Source: Rhodanobacteraceae bacterium | GTDB lineage: Bacteria > Pseudomonadota > Gammaproteobacteria > Xanthomonadales > SZUA-5 | Length of the DNA stretch: 37,509 nt | Direction: 5' to 3' | Assembly: GCA_016717705.1 (NCBI GenBank) | Contig: JADKFD010000054.1 | Location: forward strand, 1-37,509 | In this document: piece by piece, positions 29,308 to 36,769 of the stretch | Position numbering within the stretch: the first letter of the stretch is position 1 | How the letters are laid out: each line of letters begins with the position of its first letter | Program-made: the position numbers and the translations under genes | Notes under the pieces: generated by a model | The model's input: only the letters and a program-made list of their open reading frames with translations | What the model was told of the DNA's origin: nothing | The model's database searches: none

Positions 29308-30093
29308 TCATCCCGCCGCCTCCAGCGTCTGCGCCTGAGTGTAAGCCATGCGCCCCCGCGGACCTTTGAAGCACTCGCGTATCCATGGTTGGTCTACCTC
29401 CTGCACCTTCGCCGGCGCATCGATGGCCACCACGTGATGGTCGGCCAGCACCGCCACGCGTTCGCAGATGCGATAGACGCTGTCCAGATCATGAGTGATC
29501 AGGATCACGGTCAGATGCAGGGCCTGATGCAGCGTGGCAATCAACTCGTCGAATGCGGCTGCGCCGATCGGATCGAGGCCGGAGGTGGGCTCGTCGAAGA
29601 ACAGGATCTCCGGGTCGAGCGCCAGCGCCCGCGCCAGTCCGGCGCGCTTGCGCATGCCTCCGGACAGGGTCTCCGGAAACTTGTCGGCGGCATCCGGCGG
29701 CAAGCCAACCAGGGCGATCTTCAAGCGCGCCAGATCGGTGATGAAGTGCTCGTCGAGCTTGCTGTGCTCCTTCAGCGGCACCATGACGTTTTCCAGCACG
29801 GTCAGCGAGGAGAACAGCGCGCCATCCTGGAACATCACGCCGACGCGGCGCTCCAGTTGCCGTCGCGCGGCGTCGGCCAGGGTGGCCATCTCCTGCCCGA
29901 ACCACCAGACGCGTCCGGCCTGGTAGGGCTGCAGCCCGAGGATCGAACGCATCAGCACGCTCTTGCCGGCGCCGGAGCCACCGATGATGCCGAGCACCTC
30001 TCCTTTCAGGATGTCGAGGTCGAGGTTCTCGTGCACCAGCTGGGTGCCGAAGCGATTGACCAAGCCGCGCACGCTCATCACGACCTCGCTCAT
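29308..30093 (-). CDS. ABC transporter ATP-binding protein, MlaF-like
   Basis: A 261-residue ATPase that powers lipid transport with the permease. It has Walker A GGSGAGKS, the Q-loop FQDGALFSSLTV, the signature LSGGMRKRAGLARALALDP, Walker B ILFFDEPTSGLDP and the His switch LITHDLDS. The start MSEVVMSVRGL overlaps the permease stop (ATGA), so the two are translated together. Between this gene and the MCE gene lies a 194-base gap with a heptamer element and poly-G, unusual for an operon of this kind, in which genes are otherwise overlapping. Confidence 0.93.
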   Translation of the reverse strand: MSEVVMSVRGLVNRFGTQLVHENLDLDILKGEVLGIIGGSGAGKSVLMRSILGLQPYQAGRVWWFGQEMATLADAARRQLERRVGVMFQDGALFSSLTVLENVMVPLKEHSKLDEHFITDLARLKIALVGLPPDAADKFPETLSGGMRKRAGLARALALDPEILFFDEPTSGLDPIGAAAFDELIATLHQALHLTVILITHDLDSVYRICERVAVLADHHVVAIDAPAKVQEVDQPWIRECFKGPRGRMAYTQAQTLEAAG

Positions 30094-31211
30094 ATGTCGA
30101 GTTCCATGAAGAAGATCGCGGCGATGGCGTCGATCAGGATCACCAGGAAGATCGACTGCACCACCGACGAGGTGGTGTGGCGACCTACCGATTCGGCGCT
30201 GCCTTGGACCTTCAGGCCCTCCAGGCAACCGACCAGCGAGATGATGATCGCGAACAGCGGCGCCTTGGACAGGCCGACAAACAGATAGCTGATCTCGGCG
30301 GTCTCCTGCATGCGCGCGAGGAACAGTCCCGGCGAAATACCCAGCGCGGTGCCGCCCACCAGGGCGCCGCCCAGAATGCCGGAGAGCACCGCCAGGAAAC
30401 TCAGCACCGGCAGCATCACCAGCAAGGCCAACAGGCGCGGGATCACCAGCAGTTCGATCGGATCGAGGCCCAGTGCGCGGATCGCGTCGATCTCCTCGCG
30501 CGCCCGCATCATGCCGATTTCGGCGGTGTAGGCGCTGCCGGAGCGGCCGGCGATCATGATCGCGGTCAGCAGCACGCCGAATTCGCGCATGAAGGAGTAG
30601 CTGACCAGTTCCACCGTGAATACCTGGGCGCCAAAGTCGGCGAGCACGGTGGCACCGAGAAACGCCACCACCGCGCCAACCAGAAAACTCAGCATGCACA
30701 CGATCGGTACGGCGTCGAGGCCGGAGCGCTCCATGTGATGCACGGCACTGGTCCAGCGCAATTTCTGCCGTCCGACCAGGATCGCAGCGATCGTTTCCAA
30801 GGTCTGGCCGCCGAAGGCCAAAAGCAGCATCAACTGGCGCCAGGCGAACTCGGTCGCAACACCCACGCGCTCGGCCATCGGGCCGAGACCATAAACGCGA
30901 CGCTTGCGCACCCTCGGGGTGGCCATGCGTTCGCCGACCAGCGCCAACAAATCCTTGTCGGCCGCCCGCAAGCCCTCGATCTCCGGCCAGGGGACGCGTC
31001 CCAGCCAGCGCTGGATCAACATCAGCGCACCAGCACTGTCGAGAGCGACCAATTCCTTCGCATCGACGCGCACCGGGCGCTCGCCGCTTCCGGCCACAAT
31101 CCCTTGAGAGAGCTGCTCCGCTTCGGGCAGACCGGCGACAGTCCACTCGCCGACCAGATGCAACACGGGTCCGTCGGCGGCCTCTTCCAGATGAAACTGC
31201 GCAGCGACCAT
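30090..31211 (-). CDS. MlaE-family permease with N-terminal STAS domain
   Basis: A 373-residue inner-membrane protein. Residues 1-95 look like a STAS domain (FHLEEAADGPVLHLVGEW, ELVALDSAGALMLIQRW), the part supplied by a separate MlaB in E. coli. Residues about 130-373 are the MlaE permease: ERSGLDAVPIVCMLSFLVGAVVAF, FMREFGVLLTAIMIAGRSGSAYTAEIGMM, EEIDAIRALGLDP and a terminal hydrophobic segment. The permease signature GRSGSAYTAEIGxM-x-x-x-EEIDA is fully present. With the ATPase, MCE protein and lipoprotein it forms the probable transport complex for keeping outer-membrane lipid asymmetry. It is the first gene of the operon. Confidence 0.92.
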   Translation of the reverse strand: MVAAQFHLEEAADGPVLHLVGEWTVAGLPEAEQLSQGIVAGSGERPVRVDAKELVALDSAGALMLIQRWLGRVPWPEIEGLRAADKDLLALVGERMATPRVRKRRVYGLGPMAERVGVATEFAWRQLMLLLAFGGQTLETIAAILVGRQKLRWTSAVHHMERSGLDAVPIVCMLSFLVGAVVAFLGATVLADFGAQVFTVELVSYSFMREFGVLLTAIMIAGRSGSAYTAEIGMMRAREEIDAIRALGLDPIELLVIPRLLALLVMLPVLSFLAVLSGILGGALVGGTALGISPGLFLARMQETAEISYLFVGLSKAPLFAIIISLVGCLEGLKVQGSAESVGRHTTSSVVQSIFLVILIDAIAAIFFMELDI

Positions 31212-31224
31212 GCCGGGCTATTGG

Positions 31225-31668
31225 TCAGCGAATCACCAGCACCGGCAAATCGCCATGGGTCAGCACCTTCTGCGTCTCGCTGCCGAGTATCAGCGCAGTA
31301 AAGCCGCGTCGGCCATGCGAGGACATGCAGATCAGGTCGCAACCACGGCTCTTTGCTTCGGCCAGGATCAAGCGGTAGGGATGACTGTCGATGCCATGGG
31401 TCAGTTCGAATGGCACGCCAGCGGCGGTGCACGCATCGGCGACGTCCTTGAGCACCAAATCCGCCTCGATGGCGGCCTGCCGCTGGTATTCGTCGTGGCT
31501 GGGGAACTGATACACCGGCACCATCGCATCGACCGGCGGTATGTACTCCGGCACCGCGTAAAGCCCGGTGACCTTGGCGCCCATGTCCTTGGCCAGGGCA
31601 ACCGCACTGGCGATGGCTTTTCTGGCGAGGTCGGAACCGTCAGTGGGAATCAGGATATGGCGATACAT
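31225..31668 (-). CDS. Universal stress protein, UspA family
   Basis: A 147-residue cytoplasmic protein with the Usp fold: MYRHILIPTDGSDLARKAI at the start, KVTGLYAV, and the nucleotide-binding end CMSSHGRRGFTALILGSETQKVLTHG, then PVLVIR. The GS after SHG plus nine residues fits the ATP-binding subclass, though the first Gly of the usual motif is Ser. A strong AAGGAGAAAG precedes the start. It ends 13 bases before the permease start and may head the same transcript, so lipid transport could be tied to a stress response; this is inference. Confidence 0.92.
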   Translation of the reverse strand: MYRHILIPTDGSDLARKAIASAVALAKDMGAKVTGLYAVPEYIPPVDAMVPVYQFPSHDEYQRQAAIEADLVLKDVADACTAAGVPFELTHGIDSHPYRLILAEAKSRGCDLICMSSHGRRGFTALILGSETQKVLTHGDLPVLVIR

Positions 31669-31773
31669 GGCTTTCTCCTTGAGGGAACCCTCGCATGCAT
31701 CCTAGCGCCAACCGCCGCAGAAGGTGTTGAGGCCGGTCAATCGCAGGCGGCGCCACATTGTTCCGGACCGGGC

Positions 31774-31860
31774 GTAGGTCACGTTGGCCGCGCAGCGGCC
31801 TGCGTGACTGTTGGCATTGTCACGTAGGCCCTGCGAGCCAATGTGAACGGTGTCCCGGTG
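31774..31860. repeat. Intergenic repeat, second copy of the 6.24 kb family
   Basis: GTAGGTCACGTTGGCCGCGC from 31774 nearly repeats 6243 onward. The sequence then folds: GTCACG and CGTGAC flank a GC-rich centre, and a further GTCACGTAGGCC follows. It sits between the stress-protein start and the epimerase stop. It may terminate the minus-strand epimerase gene. Confidence 0.55.
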
Positions 31861-31867
31861 TGCCGCG

Positions 31868-33013
31868 TCAGCCGCGCGCCTTCCACGCCGCCAGCACCTC
31901 CGTCTCGCGTTCCGGTTTGATGCCGGATTTGACCGTCGCCTGGCGTTCGGCTGGCTGCGAATGGAACCAGGTCAGCGTGTCTGCAGCGGTGGTCGCCAAC
32001 GGTCTGAAGGTCAATCCTGCCGCCACTGCCCTGGCGATGCTGATGCGCGAGAAGCCCTCCGATTCGCCTTGTCCCGGCACCCACACGGGCATGTCACCCC
32101 ACGGCGCGACTTTCTGCGCCTCAAGGAAATCCGCTGGCACGAAGGTGAATTGCGCGCCCTTCGTGGTGACTGCACGGATACCGTAGAGCATCGCCGCGAC
32201 ACTCATCTCGTAGTCCGGCCCGGTGGCGTTGTAGATGCCAAAGGCGCGCGCCTCGGCCATGCGGATGGTCCATTCGGCCAGATCGCGGGCGTCGATGAGC
32301 TGCACCGGGTCGCTGCCGTCGGTCGACGGCGCCAGCACTTCGCCACCGCGTTCGATGCGCAAAGGCCAGTAGCTGAAGCGGTCGGTTTCATCCCCCGGCC
32401 CGACGATCAAACCCGGGCGGATGATCGTGGTCTGGTCCTTGAAGTACTTGAGCGCCTGCGCCTCGCTGCCGGCTTTCATCGGGCCGTACAGCTCCATGTT
32501 GGCCATCAGCGTGTCGCGCGTCTCTTTCATGATGTCGGCGCCGGTGTATTCGGCCAGCTTGCCGCTCTCGTCCATGCCCGGCTTGCTGTTGTCGGCGTAC
32601 ACGGAGATCGTCGAAATGAAGATGTAGTGACCCACGTTGCCCGCCAGCACCTCGCCGACATCGCGCACCCAGAACGGCACGCTGGTCGGATTGTCGATGC
32701 AGACATCCCACTGACGCCCCTTGAGTGCGGCGACATCGCCGGTGCTGCGATCGCCCACCAGCTCTTCAACCTCGGCGGGCCAGTCCTGCGGGCGCTTGCC
32801 CCGATTGAACAGCGTGATCTTGTGGCCGCGCGCCAGCGCGTAGCGCACCTGGTGCGGACCGGTGAAGCCGGTGCCGCCGAGAATCAGGATATTCAAGGGC
32901 TTGGCGGCCTTGGCAGCGACGGCCGTCGATGCGCTGGCGCTGAGCACGCCGGTGGCACCGGCGGCCGCGGCAAGCACGCCGAGTTTGAGCAGGTCGCGAC
33001 GAGTGGCGGACAT
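31868..33013 (-). CDS. Tat-exported NAD-dependent epimerase/dehydratase-family protein
   Basis: A 381-residue protein. The start at 33013 gives MSATRRDLLKLGVLAAAAGATGVL, a twin-arginine (Tat) signal, so the folded protein with bound cofactor is expected in the periplasm. The rest is an extended SDR fold: LNILILGGTGFTGPHQV (NAD(P)-binding), FISTISVYADN, a candidate catalytic YGPMKAGSE segment (Y-x-x-x-K), TIIRPGLIVGPGDETDRFSYW, and DARDLAEWTIRMAEA. It resembles the isoflavone-reductase-like or mRNA-binding epimerase group found with Tat signals. The substrate is not known. It stands alone and is divergent from the helicase gene. Confidence 0.85.
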   Translation of the reverse strand: MSATRRDLLKLGVLAAAAGATGVLSASASTAVAAKAAKPLNILILGGTGFTGPHQVRYALARGHKITLFNRGKRPQDWPAEVEELVGDRSTGDVAALKGRQWDVCIDNPTSVPFWVRDVGEVLAGNVGHYIFISTISVYADNSKPGMDESGKLAEYTGADIMKETRDTLMANMELYGPMKAGSEAQALKYFKDQTTIIRPGLIVGPGDETDRFSYWPLRIERGGEVLAPSTDGSDPVQLIDARDLAEWTIRMAEARAFGIYNATGPDYEMSVAAMLYGIRAVTTKGAQFTFVPADFLEAQKVAPWGDMPVWVPGQGESEGFSRISIARAVAAGLTFRPLATTAADTLTWFHSQPAERQATVKSGIKPERETEVLAAWKARG

Positions 33014-33100
33014 GGCGGTCTCCGGCAGTGGTGGGGTGCCGGCGAGTTTAGGCGTCGGGGTGAATCCGGGCGTGCGCCAGAGGTCATTGGCGGGGGAAGC

Positions 33101-33287
33101 AGTGAGTAGTGAATGGTGAGTAGTGAGTAAAACCCGGCGCAGATGGGGCTTAAGAGCACGACGAATCATCACGCCTTCACGCCGTGGCTCCGGTTAGAAC
33201 GGCTCTTACTCACTACTCACTATTCACTACTCACTGCTTCACTTCGGCTCTTGCTCGCTACTCACTATTCACCACTCACCGCTTCCG
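33101..33287. repeat. Three ACTCACT heptamer arrays, one inverted
   Basis: Array 1 (33101-33128) is AGTGAGT, AGTGAAT, GGTGAGT, AGTGAGT. Array 2 (33208-33235) is ACTCACT, ACTCACT, ATTCACT, ACTCACT. Array 3 (33253-33280) is GCTCGCT, ACTCACT, ATTCACC, ACTCACC. Read in one direction all three have four units, an ATTCACY third unit, and end in GCTTC. Arrays 2 and 3 are both preceded by GGCTCTT. The element fills most of the divergent gap between the epimerase and helicase genes. The helicase promoter probably begins after it (TACAAT at 33316-33321 could be its -10). Confidence 0.88.
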
Positions 33288-33376
33288 GCCCCACTGCCCT
33301 TCAGCTCCTGCGCGCTACAATCCGCAATTGGTCCGCGTTTTGCGGGCTATTGATCGAATGCACGCAAGGAAGCGCC

Positions 33377-35328
33377 ATGTCTGAAGAAGCCACCTCCCTG
33401 ACTTTTGCCGAGTTGGGCCTGCCCGACACGCTGCTGCAGACGCTGACCAGCGTCGGCTACGAGTCGCCATCGCCGATCCAGGCACTGACCATTCCGCATT
33501 TGCTGGCGGGCCGCGATGTGCTGGGCCAGGCGCAGACCGGCACCGGCAAGACCGCGGCCTTCGCGCTGCCGATCCTGGCCAGGATCGACCTGAATCTGGC
33601 GCGCCCGCAGGCGCTGGTGCTGGCGCCGACGCGCGAACTGGCGATCCAGGTGGCCGAGGCCTTCCAGCGATACGCGCAGAAGCTGCCGAATTTTCACGTG
33701 CTGCCGATCTACGGCGGCCAGGGCTACGGGCCGCAGTTGCATGGATTGCAGCGCGGTACCCATGTGGTGGTCGGCACCCCCGGCCGCATCAAGGACCATC
33801 TGGCCCGCGGCACGCTGGATCTGTCGCAGCTCAAAGTCGTGGTGCTCGACGAGGCCGACGAGATGCTGCGCATGGGCTTCATCGACGACGTCGAGAGCAT
33901 CCTCGAGAAAACCCCGGCCACGCGTCAGGTGGCGCTGTTCTCGGCGACCATGCCACCGCCGATCCGCCGCATCGCGCAGACGCATCTGAAGAACCCGGCC
34001 GAAGTGACCATCCGTTCCAGCACCACCACGGTGGCCACCGTGCGCCAGCGCTACTGGCTGGTCAGCGGCGTGAACAAGCTGGATGCCCTGACGCGCATCC
34101 TCGAGGCCGAGGCATTCGAGGCGATGATCGTGTTCGCGCGCACCAAGATCGGCACCGAGGAACTGGCCGAGCGTCTGCAGGCCAGGGGCTTCGCCGCCGC
34201 AGCGATCAACGGCGATCTGTTGCAGGCACAGCGCGAGAAGACCATCGCGCGACTGAAGGAAGGTCAGCTCGACATCCTGGTCGCCACCGACGTCGCCGCA
34301 CGCGGTCTCGACGTCGAACGCATCAGTCACGTGCTCAACTACGACATTCCCTACGATAGCGAAGCTTATGTGCATCGCATCGGACGTACCGGACGTGCCG
34401 GGCGCAGTGGCGATGCGATTCTCTTCGTCACGCCGCGCGAGCGGCATTTGCTGCACGCCATCGAACGCGCCACGCGACAGCCGATCGAACCGATGCTGCT
34501 GCCCTCGGTGCAGGCGGTCAACGACCGTCGCATCGCGCGCTTCCAGAAGCGTATCAGCGACGGCCTGGAACTCGGCGATCTCGACCTGTTTCGCCAGCTG
34601 ATCGCCGATTTTGCCCATCAGAACGAGGTCAGTGAGCTCGACATTGCCGCGGCGCTGGCGCGACTGCTGCAGGGCAAGACGCCGCTGCTGTTGCCGGCTT
34701 CGGGCGATACCGCGCCGGTCGGTGGCGAATTGCCGTTCCGCCATGAACCGCCGCAGCGCGGGCGCCCGGAGCGTCCGGATCGCGCGCGCCCCGAGCGCCC
34801 GCGCCGCGAAGGCGAGCGTCCGGAACGCACGCCATTTGCGCGCACGGAGAGCGCGCCGATGGAGCGACCGCAGCGCAGTGATCGTGCTCCACGTCCGTCG
34901 TTCGAGCGCGGCGCGCCGTCGTCGACCGCCGAGGCGATCCCGTCCGCCGCGACCGATGCGCGTCCGCCACGCCCCATGCGCGAGCGCCCGCCGCGCCCGG
35001 CGGGTGGCGAGCCAGCGGCCAAGCTGGAGAAATACCGCGTCGAGGTCGGCAATCGCCACGGCATGAAGCCCGGCAATCTGGTCGGCGCCGTGGCCAACGA
35101 GGCCGGCCTGGAGAGCCAGTTCATTGGCCGTATCGAAATCGAGGATGACCACAGCTTCATCGAACTGCCCGAGGGCATGCCCAAGGAAGTGTTCCAGCAC
35201 CTGAAGAAAGTCTGGGTGGTCGGGCGGCAGTTGCAGATCACCCGCGTGGAGGGCGATGCAGGCGACGGCGGCCCGGCCCGCCGCGGCCCGCGCACCGGGA
35301 GGATGCGCCGCGGCGCAAGAAGCCGTAG
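33377..35328 (+). CDS. DEAD-box ATP-dependent RNA helicase, DeaD/CsdA-like (frameshift near C-terminus)
   Basis: An RNA helicase of about 650 residues for ribosome assembly or cold-stress RNA remodelling. The start at 33377 (MSEEATSLTFAELGL) fits the Q-motif spacing. Motifs in order are TPIQ-like SPIQALTIP, AQTGTGKTAA (I), PTRELAIQ, GTPGR, DEAD (II), SATMP (III), VATDVAARGLD (V) and HRIGRTGRAGR (VI). A linker rich in RPER/RPDR repeats (about 34760-35000) precedes a DbpA-type RNA-binding domain (VEVGNRHGMKPGNLVGAVANE to EVFQHLKKVWV). Near 35297-35299 (GGG) one base seems missing. In the shifted frame the protein ends in EDAPRRKKP with TAG at 35326-35328, as expected for the family. In the raw frame it would run to 35581 through a REP and the PilZ gene. 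A GC palindrome (35354-35367) follows. Confidence 0.88.
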
Positions 35329-35353
35329 TCGACAGCGGCAATCGGGGGGGCGC

Positions 35354-35367
35354 GGGCGGATCCGCCC
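35354..35367 (+). terminator. GGGCGGA/TCCGCCC palindrome after the helicase
   Basis: A perfect 14-base palindrome 26 bases past the corrected stop. No T tract follows, so a terminator role is only suggested by its place. Confidence 0.3.
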
Positions 35368-35391
35368 TAGCCCGGCAGCGCGCTCCGCACG

Positions 35392-35441
35392 GTTGCCGAA
35401 GATCCACGCACGACCTGCAGCAGCGACCTTGGTCGGATCGC
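35392..35441. repeat. REP-related copy, reverse orientation
   Basis: TTGCCGAAGATCCACGCA and then AGCGACCTTGGTCGGATCG match the reverse complement of the REP spacer and arm at about 12000-12040 with few changes. The usual GTAGGAGCG arm is eroded (GCAGCAGCG). It separates the helicase from the convergent PilZ gene. Confidence 0.65.
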
Positions 35442-35480
35442 TGGGGCCGCAAGCCACGCACGGCCCGGCCAGGGCGGTCC

Positions 35481-35837
35481 TCAGTTCGGATCCACCAGCA
35501 TCTTGGCGATCGTCGGCGCACGTTTCAGCGACAGTACCAGCTCCGAGAGTTGCTCGAACGCCGGTTGCTCGATATCGCTGAATTCGATGCCCAGTCTGCG
35601 GGCGACACGATGCGCAACGCGCGCGCGCACCGCGAAGGGTCGCGTCTCGTCGAGTTCCAGCAGCAGTTCGATCAGGGCACCGACCACGCAGTCCGGTTCG
35701 TTGTCGCATTCCAGCAGGGCGCCATTCAAGGACAAGTCGACCACCCGCCCGTTGAGTCCCGTCGGCGCAATGCAGCGAAAGCGCCCCGGCAGTTCGAAGC
35801 GCGGCTCCTGGCGGCGATCGAGGATTACATGGCCCAT
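35481..35837 (-). CDS. PilZ domain protein
   Basis: A 118-residue cytoplasmic protein that should bind cyclic di-GMP. The N-terminal arginine motif RRQEPRFELPG and the DLSLNGALLE motif (D/N-x-S-x-x-G) are both present and intact, followed by LLLELDETRPFAVRARVAHRV and LGIEFSDI, which complete the beta barrel. Stand-alone PilZ proteins of this length pass the cyclic di-GMP signal to a protein partner. The window also holds a diguanylate cyclase, 9 kb away. It is convergent with the helicase and divergent from rplU. Confidence 0.9.
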   Translation of the reverse strand: MGHVILDRRQEPRFELPGRFRCIAPTGLNGRVVDLSLNGALLECDNEPDCVVGALIELLLELDETRPFAVRARVAHRVARRLGIEFSDIEQPAFEQLSELVLSLKRAPTIAKMLVDPN

Positions 35838-36023
35838 GCCCGATTCTTCTCCATCAGCGACTGTGTCCCCGCGTACTTTGCCTCGGCGACGATGCCTCAG
35901 GTGTGCGCCGGTTCAACTTACCGTATTCTGATGCACAACGCGCGCCAAAGCTGCCGGCAGCCGCATTTCTCGATCATCGCGGCCGCCGGAGCACGCCATG
36001 CGTACTCCGATGCAACTTGTTCA

Positions 36024-36052
36024 TTGACCAGTCGGCATCGGCTGGTTATAGT
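36024..36052 (+). promoter_or_regulatory. Sigma-70 promoter for rplU-rpmA
   Basis: TTGACC (36024-36029) and TATAGT (36047-36052) are separated by exactly 17 bases, 41 bases before the rplU start. This is the best promoter match in the window and is well placed for a ribosomal protein operon. Confidence 0.75.
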
Positions 36053-36093
36053 CCCGCTTCTGTGTTTCAAGACTTAATGGACGAGGTTTCGTC

Positions 36094-36405
36094 ATGTACG
36101 CCGTATTTGCAACGGGTGGCAAGCAGTATCGCGCAGCCCCCGGTGACGTTCTCAAGGTTGAGAAGTTGGACGTTGCCGCGGGTGAGAACATCGAGCTGGA
36201 TCAGGTGATGCTGATTGCCGATGGCGACCAGATCTCGGTTGGTGCGCCGCTGGTTGCGGGTGCGAAGGTGGCCGCCACGGTGAAGAGCCATGGCCGCGCC
36301 GACAAGGTGTACATCGTGCACTTCCGTCGCCGCAAGCATCATCGCAAGCAGCAGGGTCACCGTCAGCATTACACCGAGATCGAGATCACCGGCATCAACG
36401 CCTGA
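36094..36405 (+). CDS. rplU: 50S ribosomal protein L21
   Basis: A 103-residue large-subunit protein: MYAVFATGGKQYRAAPGDVL, the loop ENIELDQVMLIADGD, VHFRRRKHHRKQQGHRQHYTEIEI and INA at the end. Length and sequence are standard. It binds 23S rRNA near L20. It precedes rpmA by 28 bases, and both share the promoter upstream. Confidence 0.97.
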   Translation: MYAVFATGGKQYRAAPGDVLKVEKLDVAAGENIELDQVMLIADGDQISVGAPLVAGAKVAATVKSHGRADKVYIVHFRRRKHHRKQQGHRQHYTEIEITGINA

Positions 36406-36433
36406 TCTTCGATTCGATCAAGAGGATTTAGCG

Positions 36434-36691
36434 ATGGCACATAAAAAGGCAGGCGGTTCGACTCGCAATGGTCGCGATTCCAACCCGAAATATCTCGGTG
36501 TGAAGCTGTTCGGCGGTCAGGCCGTTTCGGCCGGCAACATCATCGTGCGTCAGCGCGGCACCCAGTTCCACCCGGGTCCGAACGTTGGCCTGGGCCGCGA
36601 TCACACGCTGTTCGCGCTCAAGGATGGCACCGTGAAGTTTTTTGTCGGCGGTCCGCAGATGCGTCGCTTCGTGAGCGTCGTTTCCGAGTAA
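36434..36691 (+). CDS. rpmA: 50S ribosomal protein L27
   Basis: An 85-residue protein that reaches the peptidyl transferase centre with its N-terminus. It starts MAHKKAGGSTRNGRDSNPKYLGVK and ends VSVVSE. The N-terminus has no extra leader of the kind cleaved in Firmicutes. AGAGGATTT precedes the start. A terminator follows the stop by 24 bases. Confidence 0.97.
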   Translation: MAHKKAGGSTRNGRDSNPKYLGVKLFGGQAVSAGNIIVRQRGTQFHPGPNVGLGRDHTLFALKDGTVKFFVGGPQMRRFVSVVSE

Positions 36692-36715
36692 GCGTCCGCT
36701 GGTTGTTTTGCGAAG

Positions 36716-36745
36716 AGCCCCGCCGCGCGCGGGGCTTTTCGTTTC
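36716..36745 (+). terminator. Rho-independent terminator after rpmA
   Basis: AGCCCCG (36716-36722) pairs with CGGGGCT (36730-36736) around a 7-base loop, followed by TTTTCGTTT. It separates rplU-rpmA from obgE, although read-through is common in this gene order. Confidence 0.85.
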
Positions 36746-36769
36746 TGCAGGATCTAGGGACACCCAGTC

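Noticed and set aside
33101..33287. CRISPR array
   Set aside because: Units are 7 bases with no spacers of constant length and no cas gene is present.
33347..35521. Long open minus-strand frame opposite the helicase
   Set aside because: Antisense shadow of a gene with all DEAD-box motifs.
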